A stretch of DNA of 64,000 nt from Calliphora vicina (lineage: Eukaryota; Arthropoda; Insecta; Diptera; Calliphoridae), in the NCBI RefSeq assembly GCF_958450345.1, contig NC_088782.1, positions 109,026,358 through 109,090,357 on the forward strand. Reading direction: 5' to 3'. Below the pieces are notes generated by a model that saw only the letters and a program-made list of their open reading frames with translations, did no database searches and was not told where the DNA came from. The first letter of the stretch is position 1. Each line of letters begins with the position of its first letter. Both the position numbers and the translations under genes were made by a program. Of the stretch, positions 23,380 through 34,988 are shown piece after piece.

Positions 23380-24195
23380 CTATGCCCGTCTATCTGTTGA
23401 AAACACGATAGGGATGAAACGAAAGGAGCTGGCTGAAATTTTCCAAAAACGTAAGATTTGATTGGTATTGAAAATGGGCAATATCGGTCCCTGATTTCAC
23501 GTAGCCCCCATACAAATGTCCCCCGGAATATTGTTTGAGCAGCCATAAATATGTTGATTATTCGGCAATCCTGGTCAAATTTTGTACAAATTAGTTCCAA
23601 GTACTCTGAAATTACTGTAAATCAATGTATGGAGAAAATTGGTCAACATTTGTACCTGGTCCCCATACAAAATCCCCCTCAGAAAATGATTTGAACACTA
23701 ATAACTGTCTTATAATAATTAATATCGGGATAGAATTTGACGTAAACATGTTTTATATGAACTTAAATCTTTCTACCAACTTTTGTGAGCATCGGACCAT
23801 AATTGACCCTTACCCCCCTATATCAGAAAAATATTTTATTGTCAATAGCTAATTTATAAATAATGACATTAACATAAAATTCGACATATATTTGAAGTTT
23901 AAAGAAATTAATCGGACCAGTCTCCACAGAAGACCAAAACTACATATTGATAGTGGTTATACAAGATTCGGCACAGCCGAGTTTTTTCAAGTTTCCGCTT
24001 TGTATGATTTCCTCTATAATTTGTATCATTAACAAATTTTACTTTTATTTTAATGTTTAAAATGTTTGCAAGCTTTTGAAAAAAAATTAAAAAATACACG
24101 AAAGTAGTCAAAATTTTCTTTATTTCCAAAACTATATACAGTCCAGCTATTATGGCGAAGGGTATCCAAAATTCGTTTTAGCCGAATACAATTCA
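23380..24195 (+). mobile_element. Divergent Helentron-like element
   Basis: Starts with a degraded GCCCGTCTATCTGTTGAAA core, then GCTGGCTGAAATTTTCC, CCCCCATACAAATGTCCCCC, GGACCATAATTGACCC and TTATACAAGATTCGGCACAG (near 23959), finally GGCGAAGGGTATCCAAAATTCG near 24153. The order matches the reverse complement of the family-A/B elements, but identity is low. This looks like an older subfamily. Confidence 0.6.
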
Positions 24196-25210
24196 TTTTA
24201 AATTAGTTAACTTACAATTACAAAAATACAAATTAATTAGCACACCAATGTTATTTTGTTGTTGTTTATCAACGCCATCTTATTTTACACATAAAAAAGC
24301 AGTCTAATTGCAAACAATTCATTTTTGTCGTTTTTGGCCTTTTTCTTAATAAAAAAACAAATCAATAATATGTTATTTTTCTGGTTTTAGCTTAAAATTA
24401 ACATTTTACAATTATAATTTATTTATACATTGTGGTTTTAATTCATTGTTTTATTTTTTTGTTTGTTTATTTTACGTTTTTATTTGAATTCTTTTTTAGT
24501 AACTGAATGTTTTTTTTTTGTTTTTTTTTGCAAAATTTCGTTTTTTTTTGTTTGGGAAATAAAAAATAGTATTTTATTTATTTCTTGTTTTTTTAATACT
24601 TAAATTAATTAATAACAAATCACAGTACACAATATAATTAATAATAATTAATATACATTTAGCAATAAACAAGCCTTTTTTTCATTTGGTACAAAAAAAG
24701 TTAAATACAAAACAGGCTTGGACATATAAAAAATATTAAATATTTCTGTTAGTTAAAAATTGTTCCGTTAAACATTATTTCGAGAACTTATGATTAATAT
24801 TATAAATAAATATATAACATAAAAAAAAATTAACAAAAGTTTTAATATATTTGTTTTACATAAAAATAAAAAAAAATAACATTTTTAAACATTTTATTAA
24901 AAACTAATAAATTTTTGAAATCATAAAAAATTGCCATCTTTTGATAAAATTTAAAAAAGAAATACTTTTAAAATGTTTGGGTAAGGGAAAAACTAGTTTT
25001 TGTTTATTAAATTCATTAAGGATTTTGATAACTTAACAAAAGTTTAGCTATATATTATAGTCATTCGAAATTCAGGGAATCAATTTGGTAGCTCGTGAAC
25101 AATTGGAGATAAAGAGTGAGTGAAAAAAAACTTATACACACTATTCCAGCCAAAACTTATCCTTGCTCCAACAAATTATTATTTTTTTAAAAAATAATAT
25201 CAGATATTCA
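24196..25210. other. Very AT-rich intergenic DNA, no gene seen
   Basis: Long T and A runs (24430-24940) and short AT-rich frames only. I see no protein motif, tRNA or clear repeat family. Confidence 0.55.
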
Positions 25211-25324
25211 GCCCAATCATGAATAAAAAATCCACGGGAGTTTTTTCCCTTTTCCCATTTTTAACACTGAATTTTAATAGGAAAAGGGAAAAAATTCCCG
25301 CGGATTTTTTATTCATGATTGGGC
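25211..25324. repeat. Near-perfect 114-bp hairpin (fold-back element)
   Basis: Arms of about 45 bp start GCCCAATCATGAATAAAAAA and end with its reverse complement ending ATTCATGATTGGGC; the loop is about 25 bp. Only a few mismatches separate the arms. AT-rich flanks (TTTAAAAAATA on both sides, inverted) may extend it. It lies just upstream of the dead mariner copy. Confidence 0.85.
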
Positions 25325-26564
25325 GGATTATATTTTTTAAATCATTAATTTTCAACTGTTCGGTCAAAATGGTCACCGAAAAAAATACGGGAAAAAAATA
25401 TTTAAAACTTTCCAAAAATATCCAATCGTCTCACTGCTTCAAAAGCCTTTAAACAGTATAAGGAAGACTTGAACATTGAAAGAAAACCTGGATCAGGAAG
25501 AAAAAGAGTCTAACAGATATTGGTAAGGCAAAAGAAGTCGAACAACCCTTTCGAAGAGCACCGAACACTTCTATCAGAAAAGCAGCTCGTAAAGTTAAAT
25601 GCTCTGATTCTTATGTGCGCAGAGCCAAAGCTAATGCTGGGTTGAAGTCGTATAAAGTTCAGAAAGTTTCAGATTGCAATGCGTTAAAGAACTTAGAAGC
25701 AAATAAATGAGCGAAAAAATTTAGATAAAATTTTATTAAAAATAAGTAAGAGAGCTATATTCGGCTGTGCCGAATCATATATCGTCCTCTCAATAAAACA
25801 ATAGTGTATAAGTATATACACCATTATTTTAGACATAACTGATTCTATATGTGGTAAAAATTTGGTGAAATTCTACTTCCACAAAGTGGGTCAAAAGATC
25901 AATTGAAATATTACTTTTGTTCTAGATGTCTACTAACTCAAAAATATTAAACTCTAAATTTTAAATATTTTTAGGTAAAAAATAATATTTTTTTTCAAAA
26001 GTTGTTTTTTAATTTTATGGAAAAAAAATTTTTTGAATTGTTATTTTTTAATTTTTTTTTAAAAAATTTGAAAAAATTGTTTTTATAATTTTTTTTTTTA
26101 AATTTAAAAATTTTATTTTTTTTTATATTTAAATTTTTTTTTTAATATTTTGCGGAAAAAACTTTTCGGGTTGAAAAATATTTTTTCCGATTGTAGGTCC
26201 ATTGTATGTCTTACTTGCAAAGGTCTTTGAAATATCTATCATTAGATATCCATATTGTCTATATTAATGACTTAGTAATCCAGACATAGGTCAAAAATAG
26301 GTAAAAAATCGAGATTGTCCTGGTTTTTTCCTTATATCTCGGCCATTTGTGAACCGATTTTCTCGATAGCAACCGAGCCGGAAGAATTCCCGACATATTG
26401 ATGTATGAATCATGTATTTAAGTTATTTGGGGCTACGAAAAGTTGATTTCAACAGACAGACAGACGGACATGGCTTAATCGTCTCCGCTATCTATAAGGA
26501 TCCAGAATATATGTACTGTACGGAAAATTATATTGTGGATATTACAAACGGAATGACAAACTAC

Positions 26565-28210
26565 TAGGGTATTCAATTAATCTGGTTTCTGGTTTAATCG
26601 GTTAATCTAGCAAATAATTAATCTAGGTTTTGATTTAATCGGTTAATAATCGGTTAATTTTAAATTATTCGATTAACCGAATAATTTCTATTTTAAATTT
26701 AATATGAACAAGTAAGAAAGTATGGTCGGTCAAGCCCGACCAAATAATACCCTACACTAAGTAAAAGAGCAAAAACATTTTTCTTTTAAAATTTCAATAA
26801 TTTATATTTTTGAGTGATTTTCGGAAGTGGGCCCATATAAGGGCTATGACCAATTATGGACCGATCACCATGAAATTAGGTCGTGTGATTTATGTCTATA
26901 TGAAAGTTTACTATGTAGTATTTTGTGAGTATACCAACCTTTTTAAGCGATTTATGCACGTTAAAGTGATTTTCGGAAGCGGATCTATGTGGGAGCTATG
27001 ACTAATTATGGACCGATCGTAACAAAATTTGGTGACATGAATTTTGTATATATAATACATATTTGGAGCGCAATTCGTGGATATACATATATAAATTAAG
27101 CATTTATGACCGATAAAGTCCAATTTCGGAAGGACATTTTTTATAGGGGCTAAGTGAAATAATGGACCGATTTCAGCCAGTTTCAATAGGGCCGAAAAAA
27201 TAATATGTACCAAATTTTATCGAAATATCTTCAAAATTGCGACCTGTACTCTGCGCACAAGGTTTACATGGACAACCAGCCAACCAGACGGACGGACAGA
27301 CATCGTTTAATCGACTCAGAATGTGATTCGGTATACTTTAAGGTGGGTGTTAGACTAATATTTTTGGGCGTTACAAACATCTGCACAAACGCATTATACC
27401 CTCCCCACTATGGTGGTATAGGGTATAAAAACAAACAAAATATAACAATTCAACAATCCTTTTTATATACAAATGCAACCAAACATTTCAAAAATTTTTC
27501 AATAAATTTTATTTGTTGGAAAATAAATAAAAGTAATTTAATTTATTTGGCAGAAAGTGGACATAAAAACGATGTTTTCAAACTTGGTACCACATCAAAT
27601 AATTGATTTGAAACGCAAATATCGTTTCGTTTTATAAAATAAAAAATTTTTATTTTTTCGTTTCAAACGGAAACGCAAACGAAAATTCGTTTGAAGATAC
27701 AAAATGAGGCCATAAAGGTTTTCCTTTTAAATGATATTTTTTTCTTTAGTTTTAATAAAAGTTGACTTGGAAAAAACTCTATCGTCACTGATTGTCGATG
27801 TTGGAGAAATCAAAAGTAAGGCATGATAAAGAATATCCAATTTCTCAGTTCTTTTTTTAGTAGATTTTGAATAGTTTCTTTAAGTTCTGATAAAAGACTC
27901 GTTTCTGTAATGTCCTCCGACTCATTTGGACAAAGTTAATCATAGAACATTCTAGAAAAAAGGTCATTTCCAAATTCCTTAGTTTCAGTTTTGGAGCTAT
28001 ACTTCAAAAAACTATTGTTAGAAGGGAATAGTCATGAGTTAACACATAAAATTTGAGTGTTCAAAACTATATTTCTATATAAAGTGCAAAAAAAAAAAAA
28101 TTAATCGGTTTATTTGTTATTTGAAAATCGGCATTTTTAAATTATTCGAACAGTTAACCGACAAAAATTAATCGCTTAACCGATTAACGGTTAATCGATT
28201 GAATACCCTA
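26565..28210. mobile_element. hAT-like non-autonomous transposon with 8-bp TSD
   Basis: Perfect 12-bp terminal inverted repeats TAGGGTATTCAA / TTGAATACCCTA are flanked by identical 8-bp repeats CAAACTAC (26557-26564 and 28211-28218). Subterminal GGTTAATCGGTTAATC-type motifs occur at both ends. It carries a family-A Helentron-like insertion (26707-27427). Without it, the element is about 0.9 kb. No transposase is recognisable. Confidence 0.88.
26707..27427 (-). mobile_element. Family-A Helentron-like element nested in hAT
   Basis: AACAAGTAAG, GTATGGTCGG hairpin, AATACCCTACAC start; CAACCAGACGGACGGACAG core; CTATGGTGGTATAGGGTATA end. Highly similar to the copies at 3759 and 9372. It must have arrived after the hAT element. 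Confidence 0.87.
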
Positions 28211-28379
28211 CAAACTACCCTTCTCACGAAGGTGAAGAGTATAAAAATACACCTGTTGTTGTGATGGATGATTAAACTTAGGTACTGGTAGACTTTTCAC
28301 AATTTGCGGGTCAAGATTTTCATGTAGTGTGTGTGCCAAGCCAATTTGCCATATTTCTGGCCCGATTTGACATCATGTC

Positions 28380-29596
28380 TAGAGATGCTACGAGACTGAT
28401 TTTTGAAAATCCCGGGGTTCGGGATTTGGTAAAGAATCCCGACAACGGGTTTTGGGATTTTCGGGAAATCTGAAATCCCGAAAATTATAAGAAAGAAACG
28501 CATGTCTTTACAATTGAAAATAAATTTTTTATTTGGCATGGCGAAATGCGCAAGATAGGATTTGGTTTTAAACCCATGGTTTCTTTAGGAAACTTTCTTA
28601 GAATTTTCCGTAGATTGCGTTTCTGCTATACGATTTTTTACTTTTTGATCGTCCATACAAATCGACCCAGCCTAATGTACATACTGGTAAAAAACAGTAC
28701 TTTAGTAAAAAAAAACAGTGTTTATTTTAAATAGCTTCTTAAGAATGATATTGCAGATATGGTTTCATCTGCCATTCTGGAACGCATTTTGTTTCCGACA
28801 TATGCTGCTGCCGAAAAACATCTTTCACATTGACAAACTCCTTTGCAAATACTTATAACAAATCTGCAAGTATTTTCCTCTTGTTCCTTCAGAAATAAAA
28901 TGATCTATTTCTTTTGCAAGTTGCAAATCTATATTCTAATTTGGTTTCATTATTGTTATTTGGGTTTTTTACATTTATTAATAACTAGATGACCGTCCTG
29001 GCTTCGCCCGGTAGCTATTTATTAATGTAGTTCTTCAAGTTTTTCCAAAAAATGTCTCTTATTAAGAAAAATGAGAAGTGAAAAGAAGGCAATGCATATA
29101 TTAAAAATTAAAATTTCTTTTCTTTACAAACCATCTCCTGAAAATTTCGAATCGAATAAAAAAAAATCGCTCCAGCCGTTCTCAAGTGATGCCATTACAT
29201 ACATGGACCGTTTCATTTTTATATATATAGATATCTTTTAGCCTTTTTACAATCGAAATATTTTCATTTTGTTCGAGCACCTCATCTGAGATAAAATCAA
29301 TTTCATTTGAAGAGGATTTAAATTGAGTTTTGTTAGAAAACTTACAAATAAATGTGAAGAATTGATTTTCTAGAGCCCCACTCAATGAAAAATAAAATAC
29401 CGTTTTCCTTTATTAACTATATTGTAGCAGGAGTTGAGCTTAACAACTTTTTTGAACATCACTTTGCGATATTCTGGCATGTAGAATGTCAAAATGCATG
29501 ACAATTTCCCCTATTTATTTAAAATTAAAAAATCCCGGGATTTAAAATTAAAAAATCCCGGGCTTCGGGAACGGGATTCCCCGTTTGGCATCTCTA
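28380..29596. mobile_element. Second hAT-like non-autonomous element in the mariner
   Basis: Ends TAGAGATGC and GCATCTCTA are inverted, flanked by 8-bp ATCATGTC (28372-28379) and ATCATGCC (29597-29604), one mismatch. Subterminal palindromic AAAATCCCGGG-type motifs occur near both ends (28410-28490, 29530-29580). It interrupts the mariner pseudogene between its second catalytic Asp region and the following ALEWY segment. A Helitron (28985-29231) is nested inside. Confidence 0.83.
28985..29231 (-). mobile_element. Short Helitron, non-autonomous
   Basis: On the minus strand it starts TCTATATATATAAAAATG, continues ACATACATGG-type sequence in the form GTCCATGTATGTAATGGC and GAGAACGGCTGGAGCGATT, and ends with hairpin-forming GGGCGAAGCCAGGACGG and CTAG followed by T. 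TC start, 3' hairpin and CTAG end are Helitron hallmarks. A related copy is at 56774-57074. Confidence 0.82.
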
Positions 29597-29860
29597 ATCA
29601 TGCCACTAGGGAAAGAAGGCCCTTGAGTGGTATTCAAACAATAATGTAAATTTTGTACCACGGGAGGCAAATCCACTCAAATGTCCAGAACTTCGGCCTG
29701 TGGGCTCTTGTAAAAAAATAATTATAGAATACAGGATAGGTATCCCAGATCATGTCCGATTTTAAGTGGACCATCTCGCCTAAAAAAGTAACGGAAGCAA
29801 CTATAAAATCTTTAATAGGAGGATTTCCAGAAAAGGCACCGAATAATATGCCAATATTGT

Positions 29861-30712
29861 AATGTTTAATGAATTTGTACAATATTTTAATAAATTTGCG
29901 TATTTTTGAGAATTTGTATATTGAACGGTTTAAGTTTTATTTAACTAAATACACGTATAAGTTTTGTTGGGCTTACTCTTTACCATATTACTAAAACCAG
30001 CTGATTCATATCTGTATAATTTGTGCGATATATACTGGAGTTATTTTTGTTTGATTTATACATTGTATTTCGAAAATTCCTTCAAATCAATTAACCACAA
30101 ATCCTTATCATCCTGGAATATACATATCATTTGATATTACATTTTCTTAATTTTTGAAAGGGTTGACAAACCAAAACTAGCCATTCCACTTTCACATAAA
30201 ATAAATAAACAACAAAATTTCCAAAAAAAGAAAAAGGTTTTTCAAATTAAAAGATGGCATTGGAATAAAAAATCTAATCAATTATGGCATCATTTTCCAT
30301 ATCCTTGCTAATCCTTACAAATTCCTTGCTCTACGTTCAAGTTTTTTTTTTGTTACATTCAATACGAACTTGTTTATTTAATTTTTTACATTAGAAAAAA
30401 AATAACCAAATGTCACAACATTTTACACACATTTTACAAGAGAGCAGTTTTAGTTGCATGTGTTAGAAATACATTTATATATATATAAAAAAACACTTAG
30501 AAAACCCATTAGAAAAAACCAAAACACATTCAAATACATATACTGAAGAATGTTTACTTTTTCTATTTAAAAAATTTTTTGGTAATAATAGGTCATGGAG
30601 ATAACTATATGAGTAGTTAGTACACAGCTTAAATTTGTTTTTGAGGAGTGTTTTTCATTTTCTTTTCTATTTTTGTATAAGAACTATTCCCCTACAACGC
30701 TCTCTATTCCCA
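29861..30712. other. Intergenic DNA and presumed Mgat4 3' UTR
   Basis: AT-rich. On the minus strand AATAAA-type hexamers downstream of the Mgat4 stop (for example near 30372) could be poly(A) signals. No other gene is seen. Confidence 0.45.
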
Positions 30713-31593
30713 TCATCTTTTTGCGTCAACCTGTAAATCAATTTCACTTAATAATGCCCAATTTTCACTATCACCATGCACATGCAAACGTATCTCCTTA
30801 ATAGCACCGATTTTCGCATCTACTGTACCCTCTGCCACACCCATGGTATCGAAATTACCCACTATCAGATAACCATCGGTGGTGGAATTGTAAAAACTCC
30901 ACACCGGTGAACTTTCACTCAAAGTGTCGGCGGGTAATACCTCAATAGTGGTGTTGTAGAAACGATCCGAGGGATGTTCTGAATTGCCACTGCGAAATAG
31001 ATAATGCTTAAGTACAGTGGGCTTTTCAAATATAAACTGTACAAAATCTCCCGGTTGTGGCAATAGGCCCCAAAAATAGGTTTCTCCCTTGTACGCTCTC
31101 TTCAGTTGATAATTCTTATAAGCGGCTATATTCGATTTAACTAGGGCTGGTGGATTATGGGGATGAGCATAGAAGGTGGGAACTTTAGAACCAAATTGTT
31201 TATCTTTCAGCTTTTGAACTTTGCCCTTAAGCGACGAACTAGTGCCGATGTGTTGAAACAGCGATGGACGATAGTGCAGCCAATATTTGGCGCGCTCTTG
31301 ATTGCAGTGTTTTTGATCTTGATCGGTGCGGCAGACCTTGGATTCAATGAAGTAGCCCAACAGCCAGTCGACCGGTTTTTCGTTGTAGAACATTTGGAAA
31401 AATGTTATGAGATAGGGGAGTTCGGCGGACTTGAACATTTTACCTATGAAACCCAATTGACAGAAGTCCAGTAGAAACCATGGCGGCTGGTCGGGTTTTG
31501 TCAAAGCACTTTTGGTAATGGCAAATTTTTTCATAGCCGTTATAAAATGACGTTTGGCTAGGATATCATCTTCGAGTTGGACATAGAAGGTGC
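30713..31593 (-). CDS. Mgat4: Mgat4 coding exon 2: metal site and C-terminal lectin-like domain
   Basis: Starts after TTTGCAG with GTFYVQLEDD; Glu300-Asp301-Asp302 form the expected DxD-like metal and UDP-sugar site. Then come LGFIGKMF, MFYNEKPVDWLLGYF, FRPSLFQHIG-like YRPSLFQHIGTSSSLKGKVQ, and a C-terminal domain (KAYKGETYFWGLLPQPGDFV-like, YLFRSGNSEHPSDRFYNTTI, GVAEGTVDAKIGAIKEIRLH). The last part matches the GlcNAc-binding module of GnT-IV enzymes. Stop TGA at 30713-30715. Confidence 0.94.
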
Positions 31594-32640
31594 CTGCAAA
31601 GAAAGAGAGATAATAAATGATTGAAATATTGACAACAAATTTTGTTGGATTTAACTAGTCTTGTAGCACCCGAATATCAATAGTTTTGAGTTCATGTTTA
31701 TTGACTTCTTTAAGGTTAGAGATCTTTAAATAAAGCTAATTTAATGAATTACTTGGCACTTACCTTTGGACTGGGCGTAGGCCATTAAGTAGGCAAAATC
31801 CAAATTCTGTTTACTTCTCCATTTCACCCGCTCCAACGAATCATTCAATGTTATACGCAACTTATCCAAATTCGGATAGTAGGATGGTGCCGGTGCTATT
31901 ATCTCTATTAAACCATTTTCGAGATACGGCTCAAATGCAGTCTCCACTTTTTTCGCTATCACCTGCACCGTCTCCAAATCAGTTTCGCCTATAAAAACAA
32001 TTATCAATGTTTCGTTCTGTTCCTCATCATTCATATTCTCGATGAGATTGTGTAGAGTGCCCAAAAGATATGACTGCTTTTCACGCACCACCGTTGGTAT
32101 GCCCAATACAATGCTGACATCAGAGCGACCGTGTGATCTCAACAAAGCGGGCTTCAACGAATTGGGATCATCTAAGAGATGTGGCAGGAAATGATAAGCT
32201 GTGGGTAGACGTACATTGGCCGATGAGGTCAAATGCATTTGCTGTGATGTATGCAATTGTGAGGCATTGCGTAAAATTTGTCTAGCCTCAGCAGACAGGC
32301 CATCCAACAGTGATGAAGATGCCGCTGACGCAGAGGCAGAGGCTGTATTGTAAAACGTTGAGTTGTTCTTATCAATGTTGGCTGGCATTGAGGTCACCGC
32401 TGTCGCTGCCGTAACGTTTTGTAATTGTGCAACATATTGTGAAAGCAAGGCCACATCTTCCTGGCGTGTACGGTACATTGACTCCAAGTACTGAAGACGC
32501 ATATGGCATTCACCCAAACGTTGTGATAACGATTGTTCGGTGGATAGTTCTGGACCCATTATCATTAGGACAATAATACATGGCAGCAATATAATGACTA
32601 ACGTTAATAAAAGACAGCTACGTTGGCGTATTTTAAACAT
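30713..32640 (-). CDS. Mgat4: Alpha-1,3-mannosyl-glycoprotein 4-beta-GlcNAc transferase (GnT-IV)
   Basis: Two coding exons, 32640-31764 and 31593-30713, joined by a 170-bp GT-AG intron in phase 1, give about 585 residues. Vertebrate MGAT4A is about 535. The enzyme adds a beta-1,4 GlcNAc branch to the alpha-1,3 mannose arm of N-glycans in the Golgi. Layout: short basic tail, membrane anchor about residues 9-28 (type II), coiled-coil stem, then catalytic domain. Key motifs are VSIVLGIPTVVREKQSYLLG, LIIVFIGETD, WRSKQNLDFAYLMAYAQSKG, VQLEDDI and LGFIGKMF. I chose the Met at 32640 because it gives a typical short cytoplasmic tail with AAAATG context; in-frame Mets at 32694 and 32724 are alternatives. 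It lies tail to tail with mop. Confidence 0.94.
31764..32640 (-). CDS. Mgat4: Mgat4 coding exon 1: anchor, stem, first half of catalytic domain
   Basis: Encodes residues 1-292 plus one base of codon 293. The anchor is CLLLTLVIILLPCIIVLMIM. The stem LSQRLGECHMRLQYLESMY looks like a coiled coil, followed by an Ala/Ser-rich low-complexity stretch. YHFLPHLLDDPNSLKPALL opens the conserved enzyme domain. NxS/T sites such as NNST and QNET are visible. The donor is CCAAAG|GTAAGT on the minus strand. Confidence 0.93.
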
Positions 32641-33786
32641 TTTCTTCTGTGTATATTTTTTGCTGTTGTTGTGTATTTTTAAGGTATATTTCATGGAAAA
32701 TGTTACAAAAAAAAAACGAAACAATTCCTATGTGTTTGAAATTCTTTTATTAGCAGTAAAGTTAATTGTAGATTTTAGGTAGACAATGTAAAATTCATGT
32801 AGAGAATTGAGAATTTCTTCTTTTTTTTTTGTTAAATTTGTGGATGATTTCGATGGTGTAAGTTAGAGTTGGGGTTTTGTTTCAATGAATTATTCCCAAG
32901 TTGCGTTGTGTTGTGAAGAGCTAGAAGTTTGAGTTTGAGTATTTTTAATGCAGCCTGTGTAATGTAGACAAACTATAGTTTCCAAAAATAATGTAAATTT
33001 CGATGTTGTAAATTATTGTAGTAAAAAAATAAGAAATCTTATGTATGTATTACGATACTAGCTATAATATAGTTATAGACTTTAGGTAGACAATGTATGT
33101 ATAAATCTTGTAGATAATTTAAAATGTTAATGTTTCCAACTGGGGGATTTTATTTTTATTGTATTATTATTATTTCATTATTCTTTAATCATAAGAATTC
33201 ACAATTAAGTGCTTGGTATTATTAAATACATGAGAACGTACATGTAAATAATGTAAAAGTTTGCATCATGTAGAGTTATTCAAGATTCCTATCTGAACTT
33301 GGTGTCATACTCAATTATTTTTGATGGAAATTTGAATCGTTTGTTTTGTAGGTGATGTAGGTTTTACAGTTTCTTAGGTAAATTCTTTAATTAATGTAGT
33401 TTTTTTTTATACGGTTTAGATGTAGACAATTAGAAAAATTCTTAGTATTAGTTTTTAAGATTTCCACTTTTTGTAGTTTCTCTTCTTTTGATTTTCTTAT
33501 AACTTATTTGTTTAATTCAGCAACTTTTAACCATTTTGTATTTTAAGTATATAAAATTTTCTTTCTTCGACGTGTAGACAAAAATTCCTTTTCCATATAA
33601 ACAATTAAAATTTGTTGGTTGTTCATTTATTATATAGTAGTATTTCTTTTTTTCTTCTTTTATAGATAAATATTGGTTGAAATAAAAATTCCTTGTACAC
33701 AATTCCAAGCAGATTTATACAGATGTATATTTATTTTTTAGGACATTGTAAAATGTTGTTGTCTAATTGTAATGGCCATAGAATAT
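32641..33786 (-). other. Possible Mgat4 5' UTR exon
   Basis: On the minus strand a strong acceptor-like sequence (GTTTTTCTTTTCAG) ends at 33787, upstream of the coding exon. If used, it gives a long AT-rich leader with upstream ATGs. This is inference from one splice signal only. The promoter would lie farther toward higher coordinates. Confidence 0.3.
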
Positions 33787-34104
33787 CTGAAAAGAAAAAC
33801 AGATACGAATAAAATATAAATTAATTTTGAACTTGAAAAAAATATATAGAAAAGATAAAACGATAATCAATTAGTTCACATCAAATGAATTCAAGATATT
33901 GTAAAATAATTCAAACTTTAGTAAATAAGTAAAATACATCGATCCGATTGAAGCACTTATATGAATTAGATAAATATCATTCATACAGTCCATAGCACAT
34001 AGCTATTAGTTTAAGATGTGGTACCTAATTTCCCAAACTTTTTCCATTCCCGGGAAATAATAAAAAAATCGGTTCATTCCAAGAATTCCCGGACATAGTT
34101 TAAT

Positions 34105-34358
34105 ACTAGTAAGAGAGGTATATTCGGCTATATATAAAAAAATTTTAATATTAATAATTATTTTTTAATTTATTTGTGAAAAACTTTTTATGAAAAACTA
34201 TTTTTTTGGTGAAAAAAAATCGGGTTAAAAAATATTTTTCCAGATTTTGACCCATTGCAAGACCTAGTTACTATGGCGTTATATAGGTCTTTGAAATATC
34301 TATCATTAGATATCCATATTGTCTATATTATTGACATAGTAATCCAGATATAGATCAA
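34105..34358 (-). mobile_element. Truncated family-B Helentron-like element
   Basis: ACTAGTAAGAGAGGTATATTCGGC start with a damaged hairpin, TTTTCCAGATTTTGACCCATTG, GAAATATCTATCATTAGATATCC, stopping at CAGATATAGATCAAAA. It is followed at once by the next copy. Confidence 0.72.
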
Positions 34359-34975
34359 AACAAGTAAGAGAGCTATTACATAATAATTAAAAATATTTTT
34401 ATTTAAACAAAATCAAAATTTTTTTTTTAAAAATTTTATAAAAAAAAAGTTTTTTCAAATTTTTTTTTTAATTTTTTTAAAAAAGTTTTTTCAAATTCAA
34501 AATTTTTTTTTTTAATTTTAAAAAAATATTTTTTTTGAAAAAGAATTCATGACAAAAAAATTCGGGTTAAAAAATATTTTTCCCGATTTTGTAGGTCCAA
34601 CTTACTATATATAGCCTTATATACATCGTTGCAATGAACTTTGAAATATATATCATTAGTCCATAGTCTATATTACTGACTTAGTAATCCAGACATAGAT
34701 CAAAAATAGGGCAAAAATCGAGGTGGGCCGATTTTATCGATTTTAAATAGCAACCGAGCCGGAAGAATTTCCGATATATTGATGCATGAATCATGTATGT
34801 AAGTTATTTGGGGTCTACGGAAAATTTATTTCAACATACAGACGGACAAACGGACATGGCTCCGCTATCTATAACGATCCAAAATATATAAATACTTTGT
34901 GGGGTCGCAAATGTTGAAATTACAAACGGCATAATAAATACCCTATTACCCTTGCAACTCATGGTGAAGGGTATA
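34359..34975 (-). mobile_element. Family-B Helentron-like element, directly adjoining the previous copy
   Basis: AACAAGTAAGAGAGCTA start (the TTCGGC hairpin is lost), A/T body, GGGTTAAAAAATATTTTTCC, CAGACGGACAAACGGACATG core and CATGGTGAAGGGTATA end. The head-to-tail junction may mark insertion into, or tandem formation with, the 34105 copy. Confidence 0.8.
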
Positions 34976-34988
34976 ATTATGTCAAAAA

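Larger units (their letters stand above)
25740..28243 (-). mobile_element. Family-B Helentron-like element, split by a hAT element
   Basis: Begins AATAAGTAAGAGAGC and TTCGGC-TGT-GCCGAA, and runs through the usual A/T-rich body and CAGACAGACGGACATGGC core to GGAATGACAAACTAC near 26564. The remaining end, ACCCTTCTCACGAAGGTGAAGAGTATA, resumes after 28210. The gap is exactly a hAT-like insertion with 8-bp target duplication. The element itself sits in the mariner pseudogene. Confidence 0.85.
25368..29860 (+). pseudogene. DD37E mariner-type transposase, dead copy split by nested elements
   Basis: Three separated pieces line up in order with the better copy at 46028-47035. Piece 1 (25368-25739) has AFKQYKEDLNIERKPGSGRK and AKANAGLKSYKVQKVSDCNA. 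Piece 2 (28244-28379) covers the MDD(E)TxV region through WPD. Piece 3 (29605-29860) has ALEWYSNNNVNFVPREANPL-like sequence and the C-terminal end. Stops and indels occur throughout. A Helentron-like block separates pieces 1 and 2, a hAT element separates 2 and 3. Terminal inverted repeats were not identified. Confidence 0.82.

Noticed and set aside
27205..27606. 133-residue frame across the Helentron end and hAT body
   Set aside because: It reads through the boundary between two transposons, so it cannot be an ancestral gene.
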